A stretch of DNA of 64,000 bases from Leifsonia sp. fls2-241-R2A-40a (GTDB lineage: Bacteria > Actinomycetota > Actinomycetes > Actinomycetales > Microbacteriaceae). Below, in pieces: positions 53,211 to 62,182 of this stretch. Made by a program: the position numbers and the translations under genes. The notes beneath the pieces are model-generated. The model did no database searches, was not told where the DNA came from, and saw only the letters and a list, made by a program, of their open reading frames with translations. Within the stretch, counting starts at the first letter, position 1. Each line of letters starts with the position of its first letter. The DNA lies in assembly GCF_030209575.1 (NCBI RefSeq), contig NZ_JARVRS010000001.1, forward strand, positions 1,550,001 through 1,614,000, written 5' to 3'.

Positions 53211-54275
53211 ATGAGAACTCCCGCCACCTTCCACATGAAGGCCGTCTCCGCCGAGGCCGCCCTGGAGCCCGCCTCGAAGCGGGCCACCTTCTGGTCGCAG
53301 CTCAGGGCTTCGCTCGCCATGTTCAGCAACCGCAAGTCCGCCACTGGTCTGATCATCCTCGGCGTGTTCGTGCTGGTCGCGATCTTCGCCCCGCTGATCG
53401 CGCCGTACGACCCGAACGCGCAGAACCTGAACGAGACCCTGCAGCCGCCGTCGTTCAGCCACCTCCTCGGGACGACCCACATCGGCCAGGACGTCTTCAG
53501 CCAGCTCGTCTACGGAACGCGCGGCGTGCTCGTCGTCGGCTTCCTCGCGACGATCATGGCCACGATCGTGGCGATCGTCGTCGGCGTGACCGCGGGCTAC
53601 CTGCGCGGCTGGAAGAGCGAGTCGCTGTCGGCGCTGTCGAACGTGTTCCTCGTCATCCCGGGCCTCCCGCTGATGATCATCGTCGCGTCGCAGTTCGACG
53701 ACCCGCCGCTCGCGCTGATCGCGGCCGTGCTCGGCCTGACCGGCTGGGCGTGGGGCGCGCGCGTGCTGCGCGCGCAGACGATGTCGCTGCGCAACCGCGA
53801 CTTCATCCAGGCGGCCCGGGCCAACGGGGAGCCGCTGCACCGTATCATCCTCGTCGAGATGCTGCCGAACCTGATGGCGATCATCGCCTCCAGCTTCGTC
53901 GGGACCATGACGGCCGCCGTGCTGGGCCTGACGACGCTCGCCTTCATCGGGGTCATCCCGGTGTCGAACCTGAACTGGGGGACCATCCTGTTCTGGGCGC
54001 AGCAGAACAATGCGTTCCCCGACTTCTGGTGGTGGTACGTTCCCGCCGGCCTCTGCATCGCGCTGCTCGGCGTCTCGCTCGCGCTGATCAACTTCGGCAT
54101 CGACGAGTACGTCAACCCGCGCCTCCGCTCAGCCGGTGAGCGCGCCCGCGCCATGAAGCGCAAGGGCATGAACCTCAACACCGCCGTCACCCAGGTGCGC
54201 ACGCCGTCGACCCCGACCGGCTCGATCACCACGGCCTCGCCGGCCGACGTCTCACCGGAGAGCAACACCGCATGA
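53211..54275 (+). CDS. ABC transporter permease (DppC type)
   Basis: 354 aa. N-terminal OppC_N-like part (FSNRKSATGLIILGVFVLVA), six helices and an EAA-type loop (DFIQAARANGEPLHRIILVE). The C-terminal 45 residues are a Thr/Pro/Ser-rich cytoplasmic tail not typical of the family. Starts 3 nt after the DppB-type gene and overlaps the GH3 gene by 4 nt (ATGA). Confidence 0.9.
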   Translation: MRTPATFHMKAVSAEAALEPASKRATFWSQLRASLAMFSNRKSATGLIILGVFVLVAIFAPLIAPYDPNAQNLNETLQPPSFSHLLGTTHIGQDVFSQLVYGTRGVLVVGFLATIMATIVAIVVGVTAGYLRGWKSESLSALSNVFLVIPGLPLMIIVASQFDDPPLALIAAVLGLTGWAWGARVLRAQTMSLRNRDFIQAARANGEPLHRIILVEMLPNLMAIIASSFVGTMTAAVLGLTTLAFIGVIPVSNLNWGTILFWAQQNNAFPDFWWWYVPAGLCIALLGVSLALINFGIDEYVNPRLRSAGERARAMKRKGMNLNTAVTQVRTPSTPTGSITTASPADVSPESNTA

Positions 54276-56545
54276 CCTCGATCCTCACCGACATCGGCAC
54301 CGAATCCACGAAGGAGGCTCTCCCCTACCAGGACCCGACGCTCACGACGGCCGAACGTGTCCGCGATCTCCTCGGGCGCATGACGCTGGAGGAGAAGGTC
54401 GGGCAGATGCTGCAGCTCGACGCGCGCGACGATCTGCACGACCACGTGCTGCGGCGCCACGTCGGCTCGATCCTCCACACGTCGCCGGAGCGCATCGTGG
54501 AGGCGAACCGCCTCACCGCCCAGACCCGGCTGCGCATCCCGCTGCTCGTCGGGGAGGACTGCATTCACGGGCACTCGTTCTGGCCGGGCGCCACGATCTA
54601 CCCGACCCAGCTCGGCATGGCCGCGTCGTGGGATGTGGAGCTCATCGAGCGCGTCGCCCGCGCCAGCGCGGAGGAGGTCGCGGTGACAGGCGTGCACTGG
54701 ACCTTCTCGCCGGTGCTGTGCATCGCCCGCGACCTCCGCTGGGGCCGGATCAGCGAGACCTTCGGCGAGGACCCGTTCCTCATCGGCGAGCTCGCGAGCG
54801 CCATGGTGCGCGGCTACCAGGGCGACGGGCTGGATGACCCGACCGCGATCCTCGCGACGGCCAAGCATTTCGCCGGCTACTCCGAGACGCAGGGCGGCCG
54901 GGATGCGAGCGAGGCCGACATCTCGCGGCGGAAGCTCCGCAGCTGGTTTCTGCCTCCGTTCGAGCGCGTCGCCCGCGAAGGGTGCCGCACCTTCATGCTC
55001 GGCTACCAGAGCACCGACGGCGTCCCGATCACGGTGAACGACTGGCTGCTCAGCGAGGTGCTCCGCGGGGAGTGGGGCTACACCGGCACCCTCATCACGG
55101 ACTGGGACAACGTCGGCCGCATGGTCTGGGAGCAGAAGGTGCAGCCGGACTACGCCCATGCAGCGGCCGCGGCGGTCCGGGCCGGGAACGACATGGTCAT
55201 GACCACGCCGCACTTCTACGAGGGCGCACTGGAGGCTGTCGCACGCGGGATGCTCGCGGAAGACGCCTTCGACGCCGCCGTCGGTCGCATCCTGACCCTC
55301 AAGTTCGACCTGGGGCTGTTCGAAGATCCGCGCCTGCCTTCGGCCGAGCTGGATGCGGTGGTCGGCAGCGCCGCGCACGCCGAGGTGAACCTGGAGGTCG
55401 CACGCCGTTCGATCGTGCTGCTGGAGAACGACGGAACGCTGCCGCTGACGTCCCCCGGGCTCGAGATCGCGCTGGTCGGTCCCCTCGCGGACGATGCCCA
55501 GACGCAGCTCGGCGACTGGGCCGGCGGCTCCGGGCAGGCGGGCTGGCTCGACGGACAGCCGCGCGAGATGATCACCACGGTTCTCGACGGCCTGCGCGCG
55601 ATCGACGGATGGAACGTCCGCCATGCCCGCGGCGCCGACATCCTCACGCTGGAGGACGACCCGCGGGGCGCGACGTTCCCCGACGGGCAGCCGCGGCCGT
55701 CGGTCGTGGTGCCCTCCCCGGTGGATCAGCGCCTGATCGACGAGGCCGTCGCCGCAGCGGAAGCGTCCGACGTTGTCGTCGCGGTGGTCGGCGACCGGAT
55801 CGAGCTGGTGGGGGAGGGACGCTCCACCGCTACCCTGGAGCTGATCGGCGGTCAGATCGCCCTGCTGGACGCGGTGATCGCCACCGGGAAGCCCGTCGTG
55901 GTGGTGCTGCTCGCCTCCAAACCGCTCGTGCTCCCGCCGTCGGTCGCCCGGGCGGCCGCCGTGCTGTGGGTCGCGAACCCCGGCATGCTGGGCGGGCAGG
56001 CGATCGCCGAGATCGTCGCCGGCCGCGTGGAGCCGTCGGGCCGGTTGCCCATCTCCTTCGCCCGGCATGTAGGCCAGCAGCCGACGTACTACAACCAGCT
56101 CCGCGGGCAGCACGGTGACCGGTACGCCGACCTGACGCAGGCGCCCGCGTGGGCGTTCGGGCAGGGACTGTCGTACACGAACGTCGAGTACTCGGACCTG
56201 GCGCTGCAGCGCTCGGCGCTCGGCGTCGACGACGTCATCGAGGCGGAGGTGACGCTGCGGAACACCGGGGAGCGCCCCGTCCGTGAGACGGTGCAGGTCT
56301 ATGTGAGCGACCTCGTCACCAGCGTGAGCTGGGCCGACCGCGAATTGAAGGCGTTCCGCCAGGTCGACCTGGAACCCGGCGAGACGGCGCGCGTGAGACT
56401 GGTCCTCCCGGTCTCGGAGTGCACGATCGTCGACGCGGACGGAGTGCGCCGAGTCGAGCCGGGGGCGTTCGAGCTGCAGGTCGGCCGGTCGTCGCGCACG
56501 GTCGATCTGCTGACGGCAGGGTTCGAGGTGATCGGCGGGCCCTAG
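54272..56545 (+). CDS. GH3 beta-glucosidase
   Basis: 757 aa, cytosolic (no signal peptide). N-terminal TIM barrel with LTLEEKVGQM-type opening, KHFAGY, and the nucleophile Asp277 (LITDWDNVG); the alpha/beta sandwich (from about 370, VALENDGTLPL-like segment) and C-terminal fibronectin-like domain (about 660-750, VRETVQVYVSDL) complete the family 3 layout. It hydrolyses imported beta-linked oligosaccharides to glucose. Last gene of the operon; ATGA overlap with the permease gene implies tight co-expression with the transporter. Confidence 0.93.
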   Translation: MTSILTDIGTESTKEALPYQDPTLTTAERVRDLLGRMTLEEKVGQMLQLDARDDLHDHVLRRHVGSILHTSPERIVEANRLTAQTRLRIPLLVGEDCIHGHSFWPGATIYPTQLGMAASWDVELIERVARASAEEVAVTGVHWTFSPVLCIARDLRWGRISETFGEDPFLIGELASAMVRGYQGDGLDDPTAILATAKHFAGYSETQGGRDASEADISRRKLRSWFLPPFERVAREGCRTFMLGYQSTDGVPITVNDWLLSEVLRGEWGYTGTLITDWDNVGRMVWEQKVQPDYAHAAAAAVRAGNDMVMTTPHFYEGALEAVARGMLAEDAFDAAVGRILTLKFDLGLFEDPRLPSAELDAVVGSAAHAEVNLEVARRSIVLLENDGTLPLTSPGLEIALVGPLADDAQTQLGDWAGGSGQAGWLDGQPREMITTVLDGLRAIDGWNVRHARGADILTLEDDPRGATFPDGQPRPSVVVPSPVDQRLIDEAVAAAEASDVVVAVVGDRIELVGEGRSTATLELIGGQIALLDAVIATGKPVVVVLLASKPLVLPPSVARAAAVLWVANPGMLGGQAIAEIVAGRVEPSGRLPISFARHVGQQPTYYNQLRGQHGDRYADLTQAPAWAFGQGLSYTNVEYSDLALQRSALGVDDVIEAEVTLRNTGERPVRETVQVYVSDLVTSVSWADRELKAFRQVDLEPGETARVRLVLPVSECTIVDADGVRRVEPGAFELQVGRSSRTVDLLTAGFEVIGGP

Positions 56546-56642
56546 AGGAGGGCGCCACAGCGAATCGGTCGTTGCCATGCCCTCGTGATCGGGTCCATCA
56601 TGCGTGGGTGACGAGACGGGATGAGCCGATCGGTCGCGGGTC

Positions 56643-57956
56643 ATGAACCCGGCGGCTCGTCGAGTGCAGCGCGTCTACCTGACCTTGATGCTCGGCAACA
56701 CGCTTGCGGCGTCGTTGATCTGGGGGATCAACACGCTCTTCCTGCTCGACGCCGGGCTGTCGAACTTCGAGGCGTTCGCCGCGAACGCGTTCTTCACCGC
56801 CGGCATGGTGATCTTCGAGATCCCGACGGGCGTCGTCGCCGACACCGTCGGGCGGAAGGCGTCCTATCTGCTCGGCACGATCACCCTGTCGGTGACGACC
56901 GGCCTGTACTGGTTGCTGTGGCTTTGGCACGCGCCGTTCGTCTGGTGGGCGATCGTGTCGGCACTGCTCGGCCTGGGCTTCACGTTCTTCTCCGGCGCGG
57001 TGGACGCCTGGCTCGTCGACGCGCTGGCGTTCGCCAAGTACGCCGGAAGTCTCGAGACCGTGTTCGGCCGCGGCCTGGTCGTCACGGGGATCTCGATGTT
57101 TGTCGGGTCGGTTCTCGGCGGCATCATCGCCCAGGCGACCAATCTCGGGGTGCCGTTCCTGCTGAGAGCCGCGGTGCTGCTCGTCATGCTGGTGTTCGCC
57201 GCGATCGTGATGAAGGACCTGGGCTTCACGCCCGACCACTCGATGGGCCCGGTCGCGGCGACCAGGAACGTGCTCAAGCAGTCGATCGATCACGGGCTGC
57301 GCAAGCGGTCGGTGCGGTGGATGATCCTGTCGGCGCCGTTCGCCTCCGGCGTCGGCATCTACGCCTTCTATGCACTGCAGCCGTATCTGCTCGAGCTGTA
57401 CGGAGACACGACCGCCTACTCGATCGCCGGACTCGCAGCCGCCATCCTGTCGTTGGCGCAGGTCGCGGGCGGCGTGCTCGCCCCGCGCATCCGGGGACTG
57501 TTCGCGAAGCGCACGACGACGGTGATCGGGGCATCGCTGGTGAGCATCCTCGTCCTCGTGGCGCTGGGGGTGATCAGCCTGTTCTGGTTCGCGGTCGTCT
57601 TGCTCATGATCTGGGGTTTCGTGTTCGCGGTGGCCGGTCCGGTTCGTCAGTCCTACCTGAACGACATGATCCCGTCGAAGCAGCGTGCGACCGTGCTCTC
57701 CTTCGACTCGCTGTTCGGCAGCCTGGGCGGGGTCTTCATCCAGCCCGCGCTCGGGCGCGCGGCCGACCTCTGGGGCTACGGCACGTCGCTGGTCATCGGA
57801 GGAGCGGTTCAGCTGATCGGCATCCCGTTCCTGTTCGCCAGCCGGCACGAGAAGGACCCGGCCGACACCAATACGGCGCACACGGATGCGGCACCGATCG
57901 AGCCGGGGGCCGCAGCGGCGGGGGACCCGGGTGCGGCCGGCCCGCGGCCGACGTGA
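56643..57956 (+). CDS. MFS transporter
   Basis: 437 aa, 12 helices. The N-terminal region has the family's motif A (PTGVVADTVGRKASYL) and the first half looks like a drug- or sugar-MFS. The C-terminus (about 405-437) is Ala/Pro-rich and cytoplasmic. Single gene, 97 nt after the GH3 gene; whether it belongs to the glucoside operon cannot be told. Substrate unknown. Confidence 0.82.
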   Translation: MNPAARRVQRVYLTLMLGNTLAASLIWGINTLFLLDAGLSNFEAFAANAFFTAGMVIFEIPTGVVADTVGRKASYLLGTITLSVTTGLYWLLWLWHAPFVWWAIVSALLGLGFTFFSGAVDAWLVDALAFAKYAGSLETVFGRGLVVTGISMFVGSVLGGIIAQATNLGVPFLLRAAVLLVMLVFAAIVMKDLGFTPDHSMGPVAATRNVLKQSIDHGLRKRSVRWMILSAPFASGVGIYAFYALQPYLLELYGDTTAYSIAGLAAAILSLAQVAGGVLAPRIRGLFAKRTTTVIGASLVSILVLVALGVISLFWFAVVLLMIWGFVFAVAGPVRQSYLNDMIPSKQRATVLSFDSLFGSLGGVFIQPALGRAADLWGYGTSLVIGGAVQLIGIPFLFASRHEKDPADTNTAHTDAAPIEPGAAAAGDPGAAGPRPT

Positions 57957-58004
57957 GGGGTGTCGGCGGCCGACATAACGCATGCATTGCGACGGCAGCG
58001 CTGC

Positions 58005-58010
58005 CATACT
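58005..58010 (+). promoter_or_regulatory. -10 box CATACT directly before the DUF1707 gene (leaderless)
   Basis: CATACT ends 7 nt before ATG 58018; no ribosome-binding site is visible. Confidence 0.4.
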
Positions 58011-58017
58011 GACGTCC

Positions 58018-58545
58018 ATGACCGACATCACGGACCCCTCGGGTGCCTCGCTGCGCCTCAGCAACGACGAGCGGGAGCGCGCGGTCGCCGCACTCCAGTC
58101 GCACGCCGGGCAGGGGCGGCTCACCGACCAGGAGGTGCAGACCCGGACGTCGGCGGCGCGGGCGGCCGTGACCCGCGGCGACCTCGCGCCGCTGTTCGCG
58201 GACCTTCCGGGCGGCCTCCACCTCGATGCGCCGCACGCGGCGTCCGCTCCGGGACAGCCGGCGGCCTCGCAGCCGATTCAGCAGGGGCAGCCCGCGCAGG
58301 AGCAGCCGCAGTATGCGCAGTACCCCCAGGCCTACCCGCAGGGAGCGTATGCGCAGCAGCCGTCGGGTCGCGAGCCGTCCAGCCGCTGGGGACTCCTCGC
58401 GGTCTCGATCATCCCGTTCGTGTCGCTCATCCTGTTCTTCATCACCGGATTCGCGTGGGGCTACCAGTACAGCTGGCTGTGGTTCCTGCTGATCCCACTC
58501 GTGGGCGCGATCACCTACGGCACGGACGGCGCCCGCCGCAGATAG
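58018..58545 (+). CDS. DUF1707-domain membrane protein
   Basis: 175 aa from ATG 58018. Residues about 10-62 are a DUF1707 domain (LRLSNDERERAVAALQSHAG, RLTDQEVQTRTSAARAAV, LAPLFADLPGG), a short helical module common in actinobacteria. Then comes a Gln/Pro-rich linker (about 75-120; repeated QP, YPQ) and two C-terminal membrane helices. Function unknown. Confidence 0.8.
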   Translation: MTDITDPSGASLRLSNDERERAVAALQSHAGQGRLTDQEVQTRTSAARAAVTRGDLAPLFADLPGGLHLDAPHAASAPGQPAASQPIQQGQPAQEQPQYAQYPQAYPQGAYAQQPSGREPSSRWGLLAVSIIPFVSLILFFITGFAWGYQYSWLWFLLIPLVGAITYGTDGARRR

Positions 58546-58569
58546 AGGGCGCCCACCGGGGTCCGACGA

Positions 58570-58713
58570 TCAGTCGGACTCCTCCTCCGACTCCAGGTCC
58601 TCGTCCGCGTCCACGGACGTGTCGTCGGTCTCGGTCGCCTCGATCGCCGCTTCCGCCTGCGCCCGTGCCTCCGCCTCGGCGGCGGCCTCGCGCATCCGTT
58701 CGTGTCTGCTCAT
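58570..58713 (-). CDS. 47-residue acidic protein of unknown function
   Basis: Short gene between the DUF1707 and polymerase genes: start MSRHERMREAAAEAEARA, then an acidic tail (Asp/Glu-rich, ending ESEEESD). The N-terminal half is a likely amphipathic helix and the C-terminal half probably disordered. Codon third positions are GC-rich, which supports coding. No family recognised; the ribosome-binding site is weak. Confidence 0.5.
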   Translation of the reverse strand: MSRHERMREAAAEAEARAQAEAAIEATETDDTSVDADEDLESEEESD

Positions 58714-58765
58714 GGCTCTAGTCTGGCTCGCGAGGCCGCGTCACGGCTACTGAAACCGGCCTGCG

Positions 58766-60004
58766 TCACGCGCTGCCGGGCCACTGGCGCCCCGCCCACG
58801 GGTCGTAGTCGGCGAGCAGTGGCTCCTGCTCGGGCCGGTCGGCCTCGGGGACGTGCTGCAGGTTGAGGCGCACGCGATACCAGAGCGAGCTCGAGCCGCG
58901 CATCCCGTCGATCAACTCGTCGGCGGGATGCAGGTGCTCGACGGCCTCGGGATGTGCGGCCTTCCACTGCTCCAGCGCCTCCACCGCTTCCGGCTTCGTC
59001 TTGGTGCGGGCGACCTCGATGAGCGGCATCTGCGAGACGCGGCGCCCCGCGCCGTCACCGGCGCGCGGCGGCTTCTCGGCCGGCCCCAGCTTCTTCGCCA
59101 GGGCGAGCAGCGCGGTGAGCGAACCGGCGGCGTCGTCGATGCCCTCGTGCGGGTCGCCGATCTCGGCGAACCGGGTCAGCACGGTCGGCACGGTGAACTC
59201 CTCGGGCCGGCGGGAGCGCACTTCGTCCCAGTCGAGCGGGGTGGAGACGCGGGCGTCGGGCAGGGCGCGGATCGAGTAGGCGGAGGCGACCGTGCGGTCT
59301 TTCGCGTTCTGGTTGAAGTCGACGAAGACGCTCTCGCCGCGCTCCTCCTTCCACCAGCGCGCGGTGGCGAGCCCCGGTGCGCGGTTCTCGACCTCGCGGG
59401 CCAGCGTCTCGGCGGCCAGCCGGACGTCGGCGAAGGTCCACTGCGGCGCGATGCGGATCAGGATGTGCAGCCCGCGCGACCCGCTCGTCTTGGGCCAGCC
59501 GACGAGGCCGTGGTCGTCGAGCACTTCACGGGCGACGAAGGCGACGTCGACGATCTGCGACCAGTCGACGCCCGGCATCGGGTCCAGGTCGACGCGGAGC
59601 TCGTCGGGATGGTCGAGGTCCTCGGCCCGGACGGCGTGCGGGTTGAGGTCGAGACAGCCGAGGTTGGACACCCAGGCGAGCCCGGCGGCATCCCGGACCA
59701 CCGCCTCCTCCGCCGACGTCCCGCTCGCATAGCGGAGAGTCGCGGTATCGATATACGGAGGGTGCCCCTCGGGCACGCGCTTCTGGAAGAAGGGCTCCTG
59801 CGACAGTCCCTTCACGAAGCGCTTCAAGACCATCGGCCGCCCGCCGGCGCCGCGCAGCGCCCCCTCCGCCACCGCGACGTAGTACCGCGCAAGGTCGAGC
59901 TTCGTCAGCCCGGGCTCCGGGAACACCACCTTCTCCGGGCTGGAGATCCGCACCTCCTGCCCCTCCACCTCGAGGAACGTCTCGGACTTCGACGACGGAC
60001 TCAT
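58766..60004 (-). CDS. LigD-type polymerase/primase domain protein (stand-alone PolDom)
   Basis: 412 aa from ATG 60004. The N-terminus (VRISSPEKVVFPEPGLTKLD) and core motifs SGSRGLHILI, DLDPMPG (metal-binding Asp pair) and FNQNAKDRTVASAYSIR match the archaeo-eukaryotic-primase-type polymerase domain of bacterial LigD. The ligase and nuclease domains are absent, so other proteins would supply them. Likely fills gaps in non-homologous end joining or in stationary-phase repair. No Ku gene is in the window. Confidence 0.88.
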   Translation of the reverse strand: MSPSSKSETFLEVEGQEVRISSPEKVVFPEPGLTKLDLARYYVAVAEGALRGAGGRPMVLKRFVKGLSQEPFFQKRVPEGHPPYIDTATLRYASGTSAEEAVVRDAAGLAWVSNLGCLDLNPHAVRAEDLDHPDELRVDLDPMPGVDWSQIVDVAFVAREVLDDHGLVGWPKTSGSRGLHILIRIAPQWTFADVRLAAETLAREVENRAPGLATARWWKEERGESVFVDFNQNAKDRTVASAYSIRALPDARVSTPLDWDEVRSRRPEEFTVPTVLTRFAEIGDPHEGIDDAAGSLTALLALAKKLGPAEKPPRAGDGAGRRVSQMPLIEVARTKTKPEAVEALEQWKAAHPEAVEHLHPADELIDGMRGSSSLWYRVRLNLQHVPEADRPEQEPLLADYDPWAGRQWPGSA

Positions 60005-60055
60005 GCCCGCCACGCTAACCGCGCTCGGCGGCGGGGGCCAGGCCTCGACGGCGAC

Positions 60056-60313
60056 TCACACCTGCGGCGCACCGGAGCGGCGGGAGTTGATCAGCGACAG
60101 CGCGGCCGCCAGGCAGTCGGTGTGTGCGGACTCGGTGAAGCCGGGGCGCAGCATGATCACGTCGAAGCCCGCGTCCTCGCGCTCGACGTAGGCGAGCAGT
60201 CCGCCCGGGTCGGTGGGCCCGACGCTCGTGTCGCAGATGCGCCACGACGAGTCCGTCAGCGGGATGATCTCGAGGGAGGGGTCGACCGGGATTCCTTCGA
60301 AGCTCGCCAGCAT
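60056..60313 (-). CDS. Small conserved hypothetical protein
   Basis: 85 aa from ATG 60313 with a strong AGGAGG site. The sequence (LEIIPLTDSSWRICDTSVGP, DAGFDVIMLRPGFTE) suggests a compact alpha/beta fold. No family recognised and no membrane segment; single gene between the polymerase and ABC operons. Confidence 0.6.
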   Translation of the reverse strand: MLASFEGIPVDPSLEIIPLTDSSWRICDTSVGPTDPGGLLAYVEREDAGFDVIMLRPGFTESAHTDCLAAALSLINSRRSGAPQV

Positions 60314-60541
60314 TGCCGTGCCTCCTGATTCGCACTGTTGACCCAAGACAACCACCCGCGCCGGGGGACAGTCAGGCCTTGACAGGCGGGGTACGCTCCC
60401 GGCGTCCCTAGTGCGATTCGGCAGTGCGGGGAAGCCGCGATGACGGCGTATGACGGCGGCGAAACAGAAGGTCACGCAGCCTCGACGGGGCTTGCGGGCT
60501 CGGACATCCTGATGCCCGTCCCCGAAGCCCAAGGAGTCCTC

Positions 60542-62182
60542 ATGCGTTCCCGTACCTCACGTTCACTCGGCACCGCCGCCGTGGTCCTGACCGGAGTGCT
60601 CGCGCTGTCGGCCTGCGCCGGCGGCTCCGATGCCGCGAGCGGCGGCGGCCAGAAGGTCGAGGGCGGCACCATCGTGTACGCCCACCAGCAGGAGCCGGCG
60701 TGCGTGTTCGGCGGCTGGATCGAGCAGGCCTACCTCTCGTACCAGGTGCTCGACAACCTGACCTCGCTGGACGAGAACCACAAGGTCGTCCCCTGGCTCG
60801 CGACGTCATGGAAGCAGTCCGCCGACGGCCTCACCTGGACCTTCGACCTCAAGAAGGGCGTGAAGTTCACCGACGGCACGCCCCTGACCGCCGAGGCGGT
60901 CGCCTACAACTTCGACTACTGGCTGAAGGGCGGCAACAGCACCGCGCTCGTCTGGCTCGACGGCTACTACAAGGGCGCGAAGGCGATCGACGACACCACG
61001 CTGCAGATCGACCTGTCGCGGCCCTACCCGCGGCTGGCCGACAACCTCTCGCAGGGCTACTTCGGCATCCAGTCGCAGCACGCCCTGCAGACGCGCACCA
61101 AGGAGCAGAACTGCGAGGCGCCGATCGGCTCCGGTGCGTTCACCGTCGACAAGTGGAACCGCGGCCAGGACATCATCCTGAAGAAGAACCCGGCCTACAC
61201 GTCGCCGCCGGCGAACGCCAAGCACACCGGCCCCGCCCACGTGGACGAGATCGACTGGAAGTTCGTCGCCGACCCGACCACGCGGGTCGCCGCGCTGCAG
61301 GGCGGCCAGGTGGATGCGATCTACGATGTCCCCGCAGTGCAGTGGAACACGCTCAAGGCGGGCGGCTACCAGCTCGAGAAGTACGTCACCCCTGGTCGTC
61401 CGCAGCAGATCTCGTTCAACACCCAGCAGGGTCCGTTCACGAATGAGAAGGTGCGCCAGGCGTTCGCCTACAGCCTGGATCGCAAGCAGATCGTCGACAC
61501 CATCGGCCGCGGCGTCATCCCCTACGAGGGCAACGGCGGCGTCAGCCAGGCGACCCCCGGCTACAGCGAGAAGGCGGCCGGGCTCTACAGCCAGAACCTG
61601 AAGAGGGCGGACGCGCTGCTCGACGCCGCGGGGTGGACGCGCAGCGGCAGCACGGGCGTCCGCGAGAAGGATGGCGCCACGCTGACCGTCTCGCTGCCGT
61701 ACGGCGCGGGCTCCATCATCAACGCGGACGGCGCGGCGATCCTGCAGGGCGTCAAGGAGCAGGCCGACAAGGTCGGCTTCGACGTCAAGCTCGTCCCGGT
61801 GCCCCAGAGCGAGTTCTTCTCCGGCAAGTACGCCGGGCCGGACACGCACGATCTGGCGGCGGGATACTGGACGGCCGTCACCGCGGGCATCCTCTACATC
61901 AACTGGCGTCCGTCGACCCCCGATCACCCGAACTACTCGAACGCGGCGTTCTACAACGACCCGACGCTCGAGAAGTTCATCCTCGACGGCAACTCCGCCT
62001 CGACGGTCGACGCCCAGAATGCGGCCTACACGCAGGCCCAGGACTACATCGCCGAGCACGCGCTGTCGATCGGCGTGTACGACCGGCTGAGCACGCTGGC
62101 CGTCTCGACCAAGCTCCACGACGTCTGGCAGGAGCACGCGCAGGGAGGACCGACGTTCTATGACGCGTACTTCACCAAGTGA
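60542..62182 (+). CDS. ABC transporter solute-binding lipoprotein, family 5 (second dipeptide-type system)
   Basis: 546 aa from ATG 60542 with AAGGAG upstream; the frame is open to 60440. Lipobox LSAC (Cys25), then an SBP_bac_5 domain (KKGVKFTDGTPLTAEAVAYN, RQAFAYSLDRKQIVDTI). Typically binds peptides or other amphipathic ligands. First gene of a three-gene visible operon with two permeases; the ATPases would lie beyond the window. No glycosidase is visible here. Confidence 0.9.
   Translation: MRSRTSRSLGTAAVVLTGVLALSACAGGSDAASGGGQKVEGGTIVYAHQQEPACVFGGWIEQAYLSYQVLDNLTSLDENHKVVPWLATSWKQSADGLTWTFDLKKGVKFTDGTPLTAEAVAYNFDYWLKGGNSTALVWLDGYYKGAKAIDDTTLQIDLSRPYPRLADNLSQGYFGIQSQHALQTRTKEQNCEAPIGSGAFTVDKWNRGQDIILKKNPAYTSPPANAKHTGPAHVDEIDWKFVADPTTRVAALQGGQVDAIYDVPAVQWNTLKAGGYQLEKYVTPGRPQQISFNTQQGPFTNEKVRQAFAYSLDRKQIVDTIGRGVIPYEGNGGVSQATPGYSEKAAGLYSQNLKRADALLDAAGWTRSGSTGVREKDGATLTVSLPYGAGSIINADGAAILQGVKEQADKVGFDVKLVPVPQSEFFSGKYAGPDTHDLAAGYWTAVTAGILYINWRPSTPDHPNYSNAAFYNDPTLEKFILDGNSASTVDAQNAAYTQAQDYIAEHALSIGVYDRLSTLAVSTKLHDVWQEHAQGGPTFYDAYFTK

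Noticed and set aside
53597-56644. 1015-codon open frame antisense to the DppC-type and GH3 genes
   Set aside because: Mirror of the codon bias of the real genes; no domain, and the plus-strand genes have complete motifs.
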